DNA of 64,000 bases from Aeromonas sobria. GTDB lineage: Bacteria; Pseudomonadota; Gammaproteobacteria; Enterobacterales; Aeromonadaceae. Below are positions 7,802 through 16,200 of the stretch, in pieces (within the stretch, counting starts at the first letter, position 1; each line of letters begins with the position of its first letter). Location: NCBI RefSeq assembly GCF_000820145.1, contig NZ_CDBW01000035.1:1-64000 (forward strand), written 5' to 3'. Both the position numbers and the translations under genes were made by a program. The notes beneath the pieces were generated by a model. That model had not been told where the DNA came from and did not search any database. It was given only the letters and a program-made list of their open reading frames with translations.

Positions 7802-9988
7802 TTAACGGCGCTGACGTCGCCAAGCCAGCGGCAGCAGGGCCAGCAGGCCGAGTCCCAGCGCACCACCGCCTGAGGAGGAGTCCGGTTTGCTGGCATCGCT
7901 CTCCAATTTCAAGTCGACGATGATGGGATCATGGTCGGAGGCGCTGAAGGGGTTGTCAGACTTGAGCAGTGTGCCGGTGTACTGGCTGCCGTACTCGAAC
8001 AGGGAGCTTTCGAACGAGTTGATGTGCCAGTCGGCCACACCTGCCACCTTGCTGGCCAGCGCCGGGTTGGCGAGAGCATAGTCCAGGGTGCCCAGTTCCC
8101 CGTCGTAGCTGTAGGAGATGGCCTTCTCCTTGTTGAATTTGACGTTCAGGTCGATCAGGCCGTAGCTCTTGGTCACCTCGCGACCGAGCTGTTCATAGGC
8201 CTGGTCACCGATAAAGGTGTGGGAGGCCGATACGACCTTGCGTTCGCTGGTGGCCGGGTTGTAGTCGGTCAGCACCCGGATCGGATCTTCCTTGGCGTAG
8301 GAGTTGAAGTCGCCAACCAGCAGCACTTGGCCCGGCAGTTTGCTGACCGCTTCACCCAGCACCTTGGCGGCGGAGACCCGGAACTCGGTGCACTTGCCCT
8401 GCAGGTCGGCCGGTTCTGTCTTGCCATCGCCATTTTCGTAACAGCCCGACCCCTTGGATTTGAGGTGGTTGACCACCAGCGTCAGCGGCTCCTTGCTCTT
8501 GGCGACGGTGAAAGTCTGAACCAGCGAGTCGCGCTGACCGGCTGTCTTGGCCACACCGCCAGTGGTGTAGCGCTGCTCCGGCAGCTTGATGACGCTGGCA
8601 TCCCCGCTGGGGGTGAGCAGGGCTGGGCGGTAGATCATCGCTACCATGATGGCGTCGCCGCCGAAGAACTTGCCATCGGTGAGGGCACTCACCGGCAGAC
8701 GAACATAGGCGTAGTGTTTGCTTGCATCCTTCTGCTGTTCGTTGAAGCGGGTCACCAGATTGTGGAGGGCTGAGTTATCCTCGAAGCCGTTATTTTCCAT
8801 CTCCATCAGGCCGAGCAGATCGGCATCCATTGCGGTGATGGCATTGACGATCTTGGTGCGCTGCTTCTCGAACTCAGGCTGGCTCTTGGCACCCCGGTTG
8901 CAACCTTTGGTGTTGTTGGCATCTGCCTGATCCTTGCACAGGATATTGAGGGCGCCACCGATGCTGGAGTGACTGGTGAAGTAGTTGAGCACGTTGAAGC
9001 TGCCGATCCGCAGATCACTGCCAGAGAGACGCGCAGGTGCATTTTGACGCTCCTCTTCAGGGCTGCGCAGCAGGGCCCCGGCAGTCAGGGTGACATCGCC
9101 CGGCACCACCAGACGGTAGGCATCTTTGTTATATACAATTACCCCCTCCAGTCCATTTAGCTGATCGCCAATGCGCAGGTAGCCCTGATCGGCATCCCAG
9201 CTCGGGAACCACGGCAGCACCCCATCCGGCGCTTTGTTATCGGATTCCACTACCAGACGGTTGCTGCCATTTTTGGTAGCCAGTGCGACGGCGTCCGCAC
9301 TGTTGGCGACATGGAGCTGGGTCGGTTTGATCAGCGGGGTTTTGTGGGCCAGCTCTACGTTGTTGCGATAGACCTTGTAGTCGAAGCCGTAGTTGCGGGT
9401 CAGGTGCAGGTCACTGCTGCTGTCGAGACGTACCCGCATCCCTTCGTAACGGCTCATTGCCTGTGTCAGGGTCTCCCCTTCATTGACCTGCAGTACGCTG
9501 GTCGGCACATTCAGCCCCTGGGTGGTGACTTGCACACGGGCTTTGCCGGATTCGACGTTGGGCTTGAGCTGGGTGCCACCGTAATACTCCTCGACCTTGG
9601 CTTCGAGGCAGAGTTCAGCCCCCGGCTTGATGTCTGCATATTTGGTCGCGAAGTCCTTATCGTTCAGGTAGACGAAGATGCCGTCAGAGGTCGCCGGATT
9701 GCCATCGCCTGCCGGGTCGGTCAGATAGAAACCCTTGGTCAAGGTTTGGCCCAGCGCAGTCACTATGCCGTGAACGTTGAAGGAGCCCAGGCTGACTTTG
9801 CCGGTCACATTGCCGTTCTTGTCGGTCACGGTCTGGGTGGCCAGCGCGCTGCCAGCACCTGTGCCCTGAATGGTCGGGATGGGGGTGAGTTGAGCCGGAT
9901 CGGACGGGCAGACAAATGCCGCATGGGCGCCTGAGGATGCAAGTGCCAGCCCCACGGCCAGCGACAGCAGGGTACGAGTACCTTTCAT
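7802..9988 (-). CDS. Secreted ExeM/Xds-type nuclease with GlyGly-CTERM tail
   Basis: The product has 728 residues. A signal peptide (1-23, ending SGAHA) is followed by an OB-fold-like region (about 60-180, with SLGSFNVHGIVTALG) and an endonuclease/exonuclease/phosphatase domain from about residue 325 (RIGSFNVLNYF). The latter carries MEMENNGFED, VVNHLKSKG, LVGDFNSY (about 556) and SDHDPIIV (about 683), which hold the metal and catalytic residues. The C-terminus SSGGG, a hydrophobic stretch and WRRQRR form a GlyGly-CTERM signal, processed by rhombosortase in type II secreting bacteria. Family members degrade extracellular DNA. The start at 9988 opens the signal peptide after AAGGA; a longer frame to 10108 has no such support. 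Confidence 0.92.
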   Translation of the reverse strand: MKGTRTLLSLAVGLALASSGAHAAFVCPSDPAQLTPIPTIQGTGAGSALATQTVTDKNGNVTGKVSLGSFNVHGIVTALGQTLTKGFYLTDPAGDGNPATSDGIFVYLNDKDFATKYADIKPGAELCLEAKVEEYYGGTQLKPNVESGKARVQVTTQGLNVPTSVLQVNEGETLTQAMSRYEGMRVRLDSSSDLHLTRNYGFDYKVYRNNVELAHKTPLIKPTQLHVANSADAVALATKNGSNRLVVESDNKAPDGVLPWFPSWDADQGYLRIGDQLNGLEGVIVYNKDAYRLVVPGDVTLTAGALLRSPEEERQNAPARLSGSDLRIGSFNVLNYFTSHSSIGGALNILCKDQADANNTKGCNRGAKSQPEFEKQRTKIVNAITAMDADLLGLMEMENNGFEDNSALHNLVTRFNEQQKDASKHYAYVRLPVSALTDGKFFGGDAIMVAMIYRPALLTPSGDASVIKLPEQRYTTGGVAKTAGQRDSLVQTFTVAKSKEPLTLVVNHLKSKGSGCYENGDGKTEPADLQGKCTEFRVSAAKVLGEAVSKLPGQVLLVGDFNSYAKEDPIRVLTDYNPATSERKVVSASHTFIGDQAYEQLGREVTKSYGLIDLNVKFNKEKAISYSYDGELGTLDYALANPALASKVAGVADWHINSFESSLFEYGSQYTGTLLKSDNPFSASDHDPIIVDLKLESDASKPDSSSGGGALGLGLLALLPLAWRRQRR

Positions 9989-10482
9989 AGGTGTTCCTTT
10001 TTTATTTTTGCCAGTGATTCCATAGCCTTGGCTCGTTGACCAAGGGCGCGCATTGTCACATTTCTGGCATGTCGTACCAGTGAGCCAACGCACATTACGG
10101 GGATGCAAATGAGGGTGATTTTGGTTTTTTTGACTTGGCTAACAGTATGAAATTAATGATAAAAATATTAATTCCTAGCTGGCTGAACATGGAGGGTTAG
10201 CTGGAAATTCACATATTTTCTTTCGAGAATTAAGATTGAGACTCTGCTGGTTGATTCCTATACTCGGCATGTTCCTCAAGGAACCCAGGTAAAGGGCAAA
10301 CCGGTAGTGATGTCGGGGCGCAATGCCTCCGGTCTTGATCATGGATCCAGATAGCGGGGTTTCCCTGGGTGAGGGTGGTTTTTGTGGCAAGTCCATTGCC
10401 AGTTGTCTGCGCCCATCATGCAGGTTGCGATTGTTCTTTGCCTTGGTGACCAATGCCAAGACAAAACAAGGAAGATAACAAT
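9989..10482. other. Divergent promoter region between nuclease and chitinase genes
   Basis: These 494 bp separate two divergently transcribed secreted-enzyme genes, so both promoters should lie here. The stretch 10120-10175 is AT-rich. A perfect dyad GTTCCT-CA-AGGAAC is at 10271-10284. AAGGA at 10469-10473 serves the chitinase start. No reading frame in the gap looks real. I cannot place -10 and -35 elements with confidence. Confidence 0.5.
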
Positions 10483-13400
10483 ATGCAACAGCTCTTCAGA
10501 CCCAGCAGGCTTGCCATGCTGGTTGCCCTTGCGGCTGTGCCAGCCTGGGCTCAGGCCGCTTATCCCGCCTATAAATCCGGTACTGCCTACAAGGCTGGCG
10601 ATATCGTCAGCAACGTCGGCGCTCTCTACGAGTGCAAAGAATTTCCCTATTCAGGCTGGTGCGGGGCATCTCCCTATCACTATGAACCGGGCGTTGGTGC
10701 GGTCTGGGCCGATGCCTGGAGGCTCTATGGCGGCGAGGTGCCACCCCCGGCACTCGACGTAGCTGTCAGCTCACCGGCTGCCGGTGCCAGTTTCAATGAA
10801 GGTGCCAGTGTGGCGCTGGCGGTGAGCTTGAGCGGCCCGGTGACTGCGCTGGTCAAGGTGGAATATCTTGTTGACGGCAAGCAGGTCGCTACGGCGAGCG
10901 CCTCGCCCTGGAATGCCAGCTGGAGCGCTGCCGGAGTGGGGGCCCATGCTCTGAAAGCTAGGGCACTGGATAAAGATGGCAAAGTGTTGAGCGAAGCGGA
11001 TTCCAGCTTCAAGGTCACCGCCGTAGTCGCGCCAGAGGCGCCCAAGGCGAGCATCAGCAGTCCGGCAAATGGCGCCAAGGTGACGCTGGGTCGCAGTGTG
11101 GCGGTGAATGGCAATGTCACCGATGCCAACAACGACGTGGCCAAAGTCGAGCTGTTTGTCGATGGCAAAAAGGTAGGAGAAGACAATGCCGCTCCCTGGC
11201 AGGTGAACTGGACGCCGGATGCCAAAGGCAGTGCCGCTCTCAAGCTGGTTGCCACCGACAAGACCAATCTGAGCGGCGAGTCGGCCGCGGTGACCGTCAA
11301 TGTCGAGGAGGCTGCGCTGCCGCCCTCCGGTGGCAACCTATCCTGCGATATCCGTCAGATCTACCGTCCGGATGGTTACGAGTGCATGGGGGATGACCAC
11401 GCCCGCCGGGTCATCGGCTATTTCACCTCCTGGCGCACCGGCAAGAATGGCCTGCCCGCCTATCTGGTGAGCGACATTCCGTGGAACAAGATCACCCATA
11501 TCAACTATGCCTTCGCGGCGGTGGATGAGCAGAGCCACCAGGTCAAGGTGGACGATGCTGCCACCAAGATGACCTGGGATGGTGTACCGGGTGCCGAGAT
11601 GGATCCTGAATTCACCTACAAGGGCCACTTCAACCTGCTGTCTAAGTACAAGAAGCAGTATCCGGACGTGAAGACCCTCATTTCGGTAGGGGGCTGGGCC
11701 GATACGCGCGGTTTCTACACAGCTACTACCAAGGGCGATTGCTCGGTCAATACCGACGGCATCAATGCCCTCGCCACGTCGGCAGTTAGTTTCATCCGTC
11801 AGTACGGTTTTGACGGGGTCGATATCGACTACGAATACCCCACTTCCATGAAGGATGCGGGTAACCCCAACGACTTCCCACTCTCCAACCAGTGCCGCGC
11901 CAAGCTGTTTGCCAACTACAAGGTGATGATGCAGACCTTGCGTAACAAGCTGGATGCAGCGGGCAGCGAGGATGGTCGCAAGTACATGTTGACCATCGCC
12001 TCCCCGGCGTCGGCCTACTTGCTGCGCGGGATGGAGAACTTCCAGGTCACCCAGTACCTCGATTACGTCAACCTGATGACCTATGACTTCCACGGTGCCT
12101 GGAACAACTTTGTCGGCCACAACGCAGCCTTGTTTGACAACAAGGCTGATGGAGAGTTGGCCAACTGGGGTGTCTATACCCAGAAAGAGTTTGGTGGCAT
12201 CGGTTACCTCAACGCGGCCTGGTCGGCACACTACTTCCGTGGTGCGCTGGCAGCCGGCAAGATCAACGTCGGTGTGCCCTATTACACCCGCGGTTGGCAG
12301 GGGGTCAGCGGTGGTACCCACGGTCTGGGTGGCAAGGCGGCCCTGCCGAGCCAGAGCGATTGCCAGCCCGGCACCGGTGGCAGCACCATTCCGTGCGGCA
12401 ACGGGGCGGTCGGCATCGACAACATCTGGCATGATCTGGACAAGAACGGCAAAGAGATCGGCGGTGGCGCCGTGCCCATGTGGCATGCCAAGAACCTGGA
12501 GAACGCGGCCAGCCTCGGCATCACTACACTGCCGAGCTACGGCACCGCCTGGGGTCTTGATCCCAACAACCCCGCCCACGTGATGCAGGGCAAGTATGCC
12601 CGCTACTACGATGACAAGGCCCACGCGCCCTGGTTGTGGAACGAAGAGAAGAAAGTGTTCCTATCTACCGAAGATGAAGAGTCAATGGGCCACAAGCTCG
12701 ACTACATCATCAACCGTGGTCTGGGTGGTGTGATGTTCTGGGAGATGGCTGGCGACTACGCTTTCGATCCTGCCAAGAACGAGTACGGGATGGGGGATAC
12801 CCTGACCACGCTCGCCTACGACAAGTTCGCCAAGGCGACCAAGTACAACACCAAGCAGAACGATCTGGCAGCTCCGGCGGCCCAGCTCGACATCGCAGTG
12901 AGCCTCTCCGGCTTCAAGGAAGGGGACTCCAACTACCCGATCAACCCGACCCTCAAGCTCACCAACAACTCGACCCAGACCATTCCGGGCGGTACCCGTA
13001 TCGAGTTCCTGGTTCCTACCTCTACCTCCGATACCATTACCGACCAGAGCGGCATGGGGCTGAAAGTGGTTGAGAGCGGTGGCAACCAGAACTCCGACGG
13101 CATTGCGGGCGAGAAGGATTTCCACAAGGTAGGGCTGACCCTGCCGACCTGGAAGGCCTGGACACCGGGATCTGATGTGGAAGTGGCGCTGACCTACTAT
13201 CTGCCAGCTGCCGGTGTGCCGAGCGGTATCCGCATCATCAGCGGCAACCAGACCGCTGGTCTCAAGGCCGAGTTCCCGACTCTGCCCGAGGCGGTGCTGG
13301 GTTCCGGTGGTGGCGATAATCCGGGGACCACTTGCAGCAGCCAGAGCATTAATCCTGCATCTTACAAGGCCTATCCGACCTGGCCGCAGGGTGATCATGC

Positions 13401-13512
13401 CAATGGCGGCGATCGCATTATCCATAACAAGGTGGTGTGGCAGGCCAACTGGTGGACCAGCAGTGAGCCCAAGGCAACCGACGGCAGCTGGAAATCTGTA
13501 TGTAGTTATTAA
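10483..13512 (+). CDS. Multidomain GH18 chitinase, secreted
   Basis: The 1009-residue enzyme has, in order: signal peptide (1-25, ending AQAA); an N-terminal chitin-binding module of the CBM5/12 type (about 26-85, YPAYKSGTAYKAGDIVS...AWRLY); two bacterial Ig-like modules (about 88-182 and 188-276) each with a VEYLVDGK or VELFVDGK core; a GH18 TIM barrel (about 290-790) with LISVGGW and FDGVDIDYEYP, giving D444, D447, D449 and the acid E451; a further beta domain (about 800-930); and a C-terminal CBM5/12 (about 950-1009). It hydrolyses chitin outside the cell. The start at 10483 follows AAGGA and opens the signal peptide. The neighbouring chitoporin suggests a shared pathway. Confidence 0.95.
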   Translation: MQQLFRPSRLAMLVALAAVPAWAQAAYPAYKSGTAYKAGDIVSNVGALYECKEFPYSGWCGASPYHYEPGVGAVWADAWRLYGGEVPPPALDVAVSSPAAGASFNEGASVALAVSLSGPVTALVKVEYLVDGKQVATASASPWNASWSAAGVGAHALKARALDKDGKVLSEADSSFKVTAVVAPEAPKASISSPANGAKVTLGRSVAVNGNVTDANNDVAKVELFVDGKKVGEDNAAPWQVNWTPDAKGSAALKLVATDKTNLSGESAAVTVNVEEAALPPSGGNLSCDIRQIYRPDGYECMGDDHARRVIGYFTSWRTGKNGLPAYLVSDIPWNKITHINYAFAAVDEQSHQVKVDDAATKMTWDGVPGAEMDPEFTYKGHFNLLSKYKKQYPDVKTLISVGGWADTRGFYTATTKGDCSVNTDGINALATSAVSFIRQYGFDGVDIDYEYPTSMKDAGNPNDFPLSNQCRAKLFANYKVMMQTLRNKLDAAGSEDGRKYMLTIASPASAYLLRGMENFQVTQYLDYVNLMTYDFHGAWNNFVGHNAALFDNKADGELANWGVYTQKEFGGIGYLNAAWSAHYFRGALAAGKINVGVPYYTRGWQGVSGGTHGLGGKAALPSQSDCQPGTGGSTIPCGNGAVGIDNIWHDLDKNGKEIGGGAVPMWHAKNLENAASLGITTLPSYGTAWGLDPNNPAHVMQGKYARYYDDKAHAPWLWNEEKKVFLSTEDEESMGHKLDYIINRGLGGVMFWEMAGDYAFDPAKNEYGMGDTLTTLAYDKFAKATKYNTKQNDLAAPAAQLDIAVSLSGFKEGDSNYPINPTLKLTNNSTQTIPGGTRIEFLVPTSTSDTITDQSGMGLKVVESGGNQNSDGIAGEKDFHKVGLTLPTWKAWTPGSDVEVALTYYLPAAGVPSGIRIISGNQTAGLKAEFPTLPEAVLGSGGGDNPGTTCSSQSINPASYKAYPTWPQGDHANGGDRIIHNKVVWQANWWTSSEPKATDGSWKSVCSY

Positions 13513-13530
13513 TCTTGAAATCAATGAGAT

Positions 13531-13557
13531 AAGTGGGGCTTCGGCCTCACTTTTTTT
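13531..13557 (+). terminator. Terminator of the chitinase gene
   Basis: AGTGGGGC and GCCTCACT pair around a TTCG loop and are followed by seven T. It begins 19 bp after the chitinase stop. Confidence 0.9.
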
Positions 13558-13612
13558 GTCTGGTTGGTCGCTCTGGTTGAAAATGCGCCTGCCTTTCCTG
13601 GCGGGCAGCCTC

Positions 13613-13618
13613 TATAAT
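13613..13618 (+). promoter_or_regulatory. Putative -10 element of cheV
   Basis: A consensus TATAAT lies 33 bp before the cheV start. No good -35 word is seen at the usual distance, so the promoter may need an activator, or the match is fortuitous. Confidence 0.45.
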
Positions 13619-13650
13619 AGAGTCGATTAATAAACAGATGGACGTTGCAT

Positions 13651-14595
13651 ATGGCGAGTATATTGGATTCAGTTGATCAACGAACTCAGCTAGTCGGTGA
13701 AAACCGCCTGGAGTTGTTGATGTTCCGTCTCGGCACCCGCCAGATCTTTGCCATCAACGTCTTCAAAGTGCGGGAAGTGGTCAAACTGCCGCACCTTAGC
13801 CGAATGCCCGGTTCTCACCACAATATCAGCGGTGTGGCCAACATCCGTGGCACCTCGATCCCGGTGATCAATCTGCGCAGTGCCATCGGTATGCGCCCCA
13901 TGCCCATCGACACTGAATCCAACCTCATCATCACCGAGTACAACCGTACCATTCAGGGTTTTCTGGTGGGGCAGGTTGCCAACATCGTCAACATGACCTG
14001 GAAGGATATTTTGCCGCCACCGCGCTCTGCCGGGCGCGCCAACTACCTCACCGCCATCACGCGTATTCCGGATGACGGCGTCGATCAGATCGTCGAAATC
14101 ATCGATGTGGAGAAGGTGCTGGCGGAGATCATCACCTATGACATCCGTATCTCGGAAGAGGTGCTGGATCGGGATATCCTGCCCGAGATGCATGGTCGCA
14201 AGGTGCTGATCGTCGATGACTCCAGTACAGCCCGTAATCTGGTGCGCGAAACCTTGATGCAACTGGGCCTTGAAATCATTGAATGTCAGGATGGCTTGCA
14301 GGCGCTTAACCTGCTTAAAGGCTGGTGTGATGCAGGCAAGAAGGTGACCGACGAGATTTTGCTGATGATCACCGATGCCGAGATGCCGGAGATGGATGGC
14401 TACCGCCTGACCCACGAGGTGCGCAGCGATCCGCGCATGTCCGATCTCTTTATCACCCTCAATACCTCCCTGAGTGGCAACTTCAACGAAGCCATGGTCA
14501 AGAAGGTGGGCTGCGACCGCTTTATCTCCAAGTTCCAGCCCGACCTGCTGGTGGGGGTTGCGCAGGAGCGGCTGCGTCAGGTGCTGGAAAACTGA
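13651..14595 (+). CDS. cheV: Chemotaxis protein CheV
   Basis: The 314-residue protein has an N-terminal CheW-like domain (about 1-170, ILDSVDQRTQLVGENRLELL, then REVVKLPHLSRMPG and GVANIRGTSIPVINL). A C-terminal response-regulator receiver domain (about 183-310) follows, with KVLIVDDSS, phosphoacceptor Asp in MITDAEMPEMDGY and Lys in FISKFQP. CheV couples chemoreceptors to CheA and tunes adaptation through phosphorylation. ATG 13651 is used rather than the TTG two codons earlier, because MASILDSVDQRT matches the family N-terminus. The gene is transcribed alone and is followed by duplicated terminators. Confidence 0.95.
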   Translation: MASILDSVDQRTQLVGENRLELLMFRLGTRQIFAINVFKVREVVKLPHLSRMPGSHHNISGVANIRGTSIPVINLRSAIGMRPMPIDTESNLIITEYNRTIQGFLVGQVANIVNMTWKDILPPPRSAGRANYLTAITRIPDDGVDQIVEIIDVEKVLAEIITYDIRISEEVLDRDILPEMHGRKVLIVDDSSTARNLVRETLMQLGLEIIECQDGLQALNLLKGWCDAGKKVTDEILLMITDAEMPEMDGYRLTHEVRSDPRMSDLFITLNTSLSGNFNEAMVKKVGCDRFISKFQPDLLVGVAQERLRQVLEN

Positions 14596-14627
14596 GAAGC
14601 AGCCTGCCAGGTATGCTCAATCAATAA

Positions 14628-14672
14628 CAAAACATCCCGCTTCGGCGGGATGTTTGTTTATGGGATATTGGC
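14628..14672. terminator. Terminator copy 1 (bidirectional) between cheV and tesA
   Basis: The perfect hairpin CATCCCGC-TTCG-GCGGGATG is followed by TTTGTTTATG. It lies about 35 bp after cheV and can also serve tesA on the other strand (A run on the left). It forms a direct repeat with 14742-14786. Confidence 0.85.
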
Positions 14673-14741
14673 GACGGATTGGCATCACTGATTGGCTGCG
14701 CTAGGGCGCAACTGAGGTGTTATTTGCTGGTCAGTCCATGG

Positions 14742-14786
14742 CAAAACATCCTGTTTTGGCGGGATGTTTGTTTATGGGATATTGGC
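14742..14786. terminator. Terminator copy 2, diverged duplicate
   Basis: This 45-bp unit matches copy 1 except for three C-to-T changes in the left arm and loop. The hairpin CATCCTG / CGGGATG keeps a G-U pair as plus-strand RNA, but has a C-A mismatch as minus-strand RNA. It lies 15 bp from the tesA stop. Confidence 0.65.
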
Positions 14787-14800
14787 TCAGAGAGGCGGGT

Positions 14801-15412
14801 TTATTGGCTGAGTAGCGGTTCCATAAAGCGGGCAACTTTATCGCGGATCTGGGGCTGGGCCGCCGGGGTGGGGTGAATGCCATCGTTCATCATAAGTTCA
14901 GGGCGCAGCGCAATATCATCCATGAAGAAGGGCAGCAGCGGCAGATCGTTAGTCTCTGCCAGTTCCGGGAAGATCTGCTCGAACTGGCGCAGGTAGCGGG
15001 CACCGTAGTTGCGGGGTAGCTGGATCTGGGTCAACACCACACGGGTCTGCTGCTCCTTGGCGAGCGCGATCATGCTGGCCAGATTCTGGCGAGTAATGGT
15101 CGGCGCGAAGCCGCGTAGGCCGTCGTTGCCTCCCAGTTCGATCAGCAGCCAGTCGGGATTGTGCTCCTTCAGCAGGGCGGGCAGGCGGGCCAGGGCCCCT
15201 TGGGTCGTTTCACCGCTGATGCTGGCATTGAGCAGGGTATGTTTGCCCCCCTCATCTTGCCATTTCTGGTTGAGCAGGGCGGGCCAGCTCTGCGCAACCT
15301 GCATCTGATACCCGGCGCTCAGGCTATCACCCAGCACCAGCAGGGTCTGGGCCTGAACTGACGAGAGCAGGCTGCCAAGGCCAACCAACAAGGCAAACAG
15401 AATACGCACCAT
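14801..15412 (-). CDS. tesA: Periplasmic acyl-CoA thioesterase I / lysophospholipase L1
   Basis: The 203-residue SGNH hydrolase has a signal peptide (MVRILFALLVGLGSLLSSVQA, about 1-21). Block I is GDSLSAGY with the nucleophile Ser, followed by the Gly in ASISGETT, GGND and the catalytic DGIHPTP. TesA cleaves acyl-thioesters, lysophospholipids and some esters in the periplasm. ATG 15412 is chosen over the preceding TTG codon. GGGAG lies 9 nt upstream. As in E. coli, tesA is divergent from ybbA-ybbP, with only 56 bp between the starts. Confidence 0.95.
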   Translation of the reverse strand: MVRILFALLVGLGSLLSSVQAQTLLVLGDSLSAGYQMQVAQSWPALLNQKWQDEGGKHTLLNASISGETTQGALARLPALLKEHNPDWLLIELGGNDGLRGFAPTITRQNLASMIALAKEQQTRVVLTQIQLPRNYGARYLRQFEQIFPELAETNDLPLLPFFMDDIALRPELMMNDGIHPTPAAQPQIRDKVARFMEPLLSQ

Positions 15413-15468
15413 CAATTCAACTCCCGCTATGGATTGCCATCAAGGGATTGAAACAAAGGACACAACGC

Positions 15469-16164
15469 ATGAGTTCAACCCCCATTATTGTCGTCAAGGG
15501 CCTCGGCAAATCGGTTCGCCTCGGCCAGGAAAGTCTCACCATCCTTGAAGGGATCGATCTGCAAGTCAATAGCGGCGAGACGGTGGCACTGGTCGGCGCC
15601 TCCGGCTCCGGCAAGTCCACCCTGCTGGGGCTGCTGGCCGGGCTCGATCTGCCGAGTCAGGGGGATATCGAAATCCTCGGCAAATCCCTTGGCGAGCTGG
15701 ATGAAGAGGGGCGGGCCCGATTGCGCGCCGAGCAGATCGGCTTTGTGTTCCAGTCGTTCCTGCTGCTTCCGACCATGACGGCGCTCGAGAATGTGATGCT
15801 ACCCGCCGAGCTGCGCGGTGAGCGCCATTGCGAGCCAAGAGCCCGCGAGCTGCTGGCGGCTGTCGGGCTTGGCGAGCGGTTGCACCATCTGCCGCCACGG
15901 CTCTCCGGCGGTGAGCAGCAGCGGGTGGCCATCGCCCGCGCCTTTATGACCCGCCCCAGCCTGCTGTTGGCGGACGAGCCGACCGGCAACCTCGATAGCA
16001 AGACCGGCGAGAAGGTGATCGAGCTGCTGTTTGAACTCAATCGCAAGCACGGCACCACCCTGGTGGTGGTGACCCATGACCATCAGCTGGCCGAGCGTTG
16101 CCAGCGGCAGGTGGTGATGACGGCGGGCAGGCTGGATCGCGAGGTGGTCCATGGTGTGGTGTAA
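15469..16164 (+). CDS. ybbA: ABC transporter ATP-binding protein YbbA
   Basis: The 231-residue ATPase shows Walker A GASGSGKST (43-51), the Q-loop in FVFQSF, signature LSGGEQQRVAIARA, Walker B LLLADEPTG and the switch His in VVVTHDH. It belongs to the LolD/MacB-like family that works with FtsX-type permeases. AAGGA lies about 9 nt before the ATG. It is the first gene of a two-gene operon with ybbP, and is divergent from tesA. The substrate is unknown; lipid or toxic lysolipid handling has been suggested from the conserved tesA linkage. Confidence 0.93.
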   Translation: MSSTPIIVVKGLGKSVRLGQESLTILEGIDLQVNSGETVALVGASGSGKSTLLGLLAGLDLPSQGDIEILGKSLGELDEEGRARLRAEQIGFVFQSFLLLPTMTALENVMLPAELRGERHCEPRARELLAAVGLGERLHHLPPRLSGGEQQRVAIARAFMTRPSLLLADEPTGNLDSKTGEKVIELLFELNRKHGTTLVVVTHDHQLAERCQRQVVMTAGRLDREVVHGVV

Positions 16165-16200
16165 CGGGGTTAGCAGCAGGTCAGGCGGGAGATGGAAGGG

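Noticed and set aside
7629..7823. A 64-codon minus-strand frame at the end of the nuclease gene
   Set aside because: It runs through the nuclease terminator and overlaps the nuclease C-terminus in another frame; no ribosome site.
10175..10459. A 94-codon minus-strand frame between the nuclease and chitinase genes
   Set aside because: No family pattern, no ribosome site, and it covers the region expected to hold divergent promoters.
11338..12624. A 428-codon minus-strand frame inside the chitinase gene
   Set aside because: It is entirely antisense to the GH18 catalytic domain, with no family resemblance or ribosome site.
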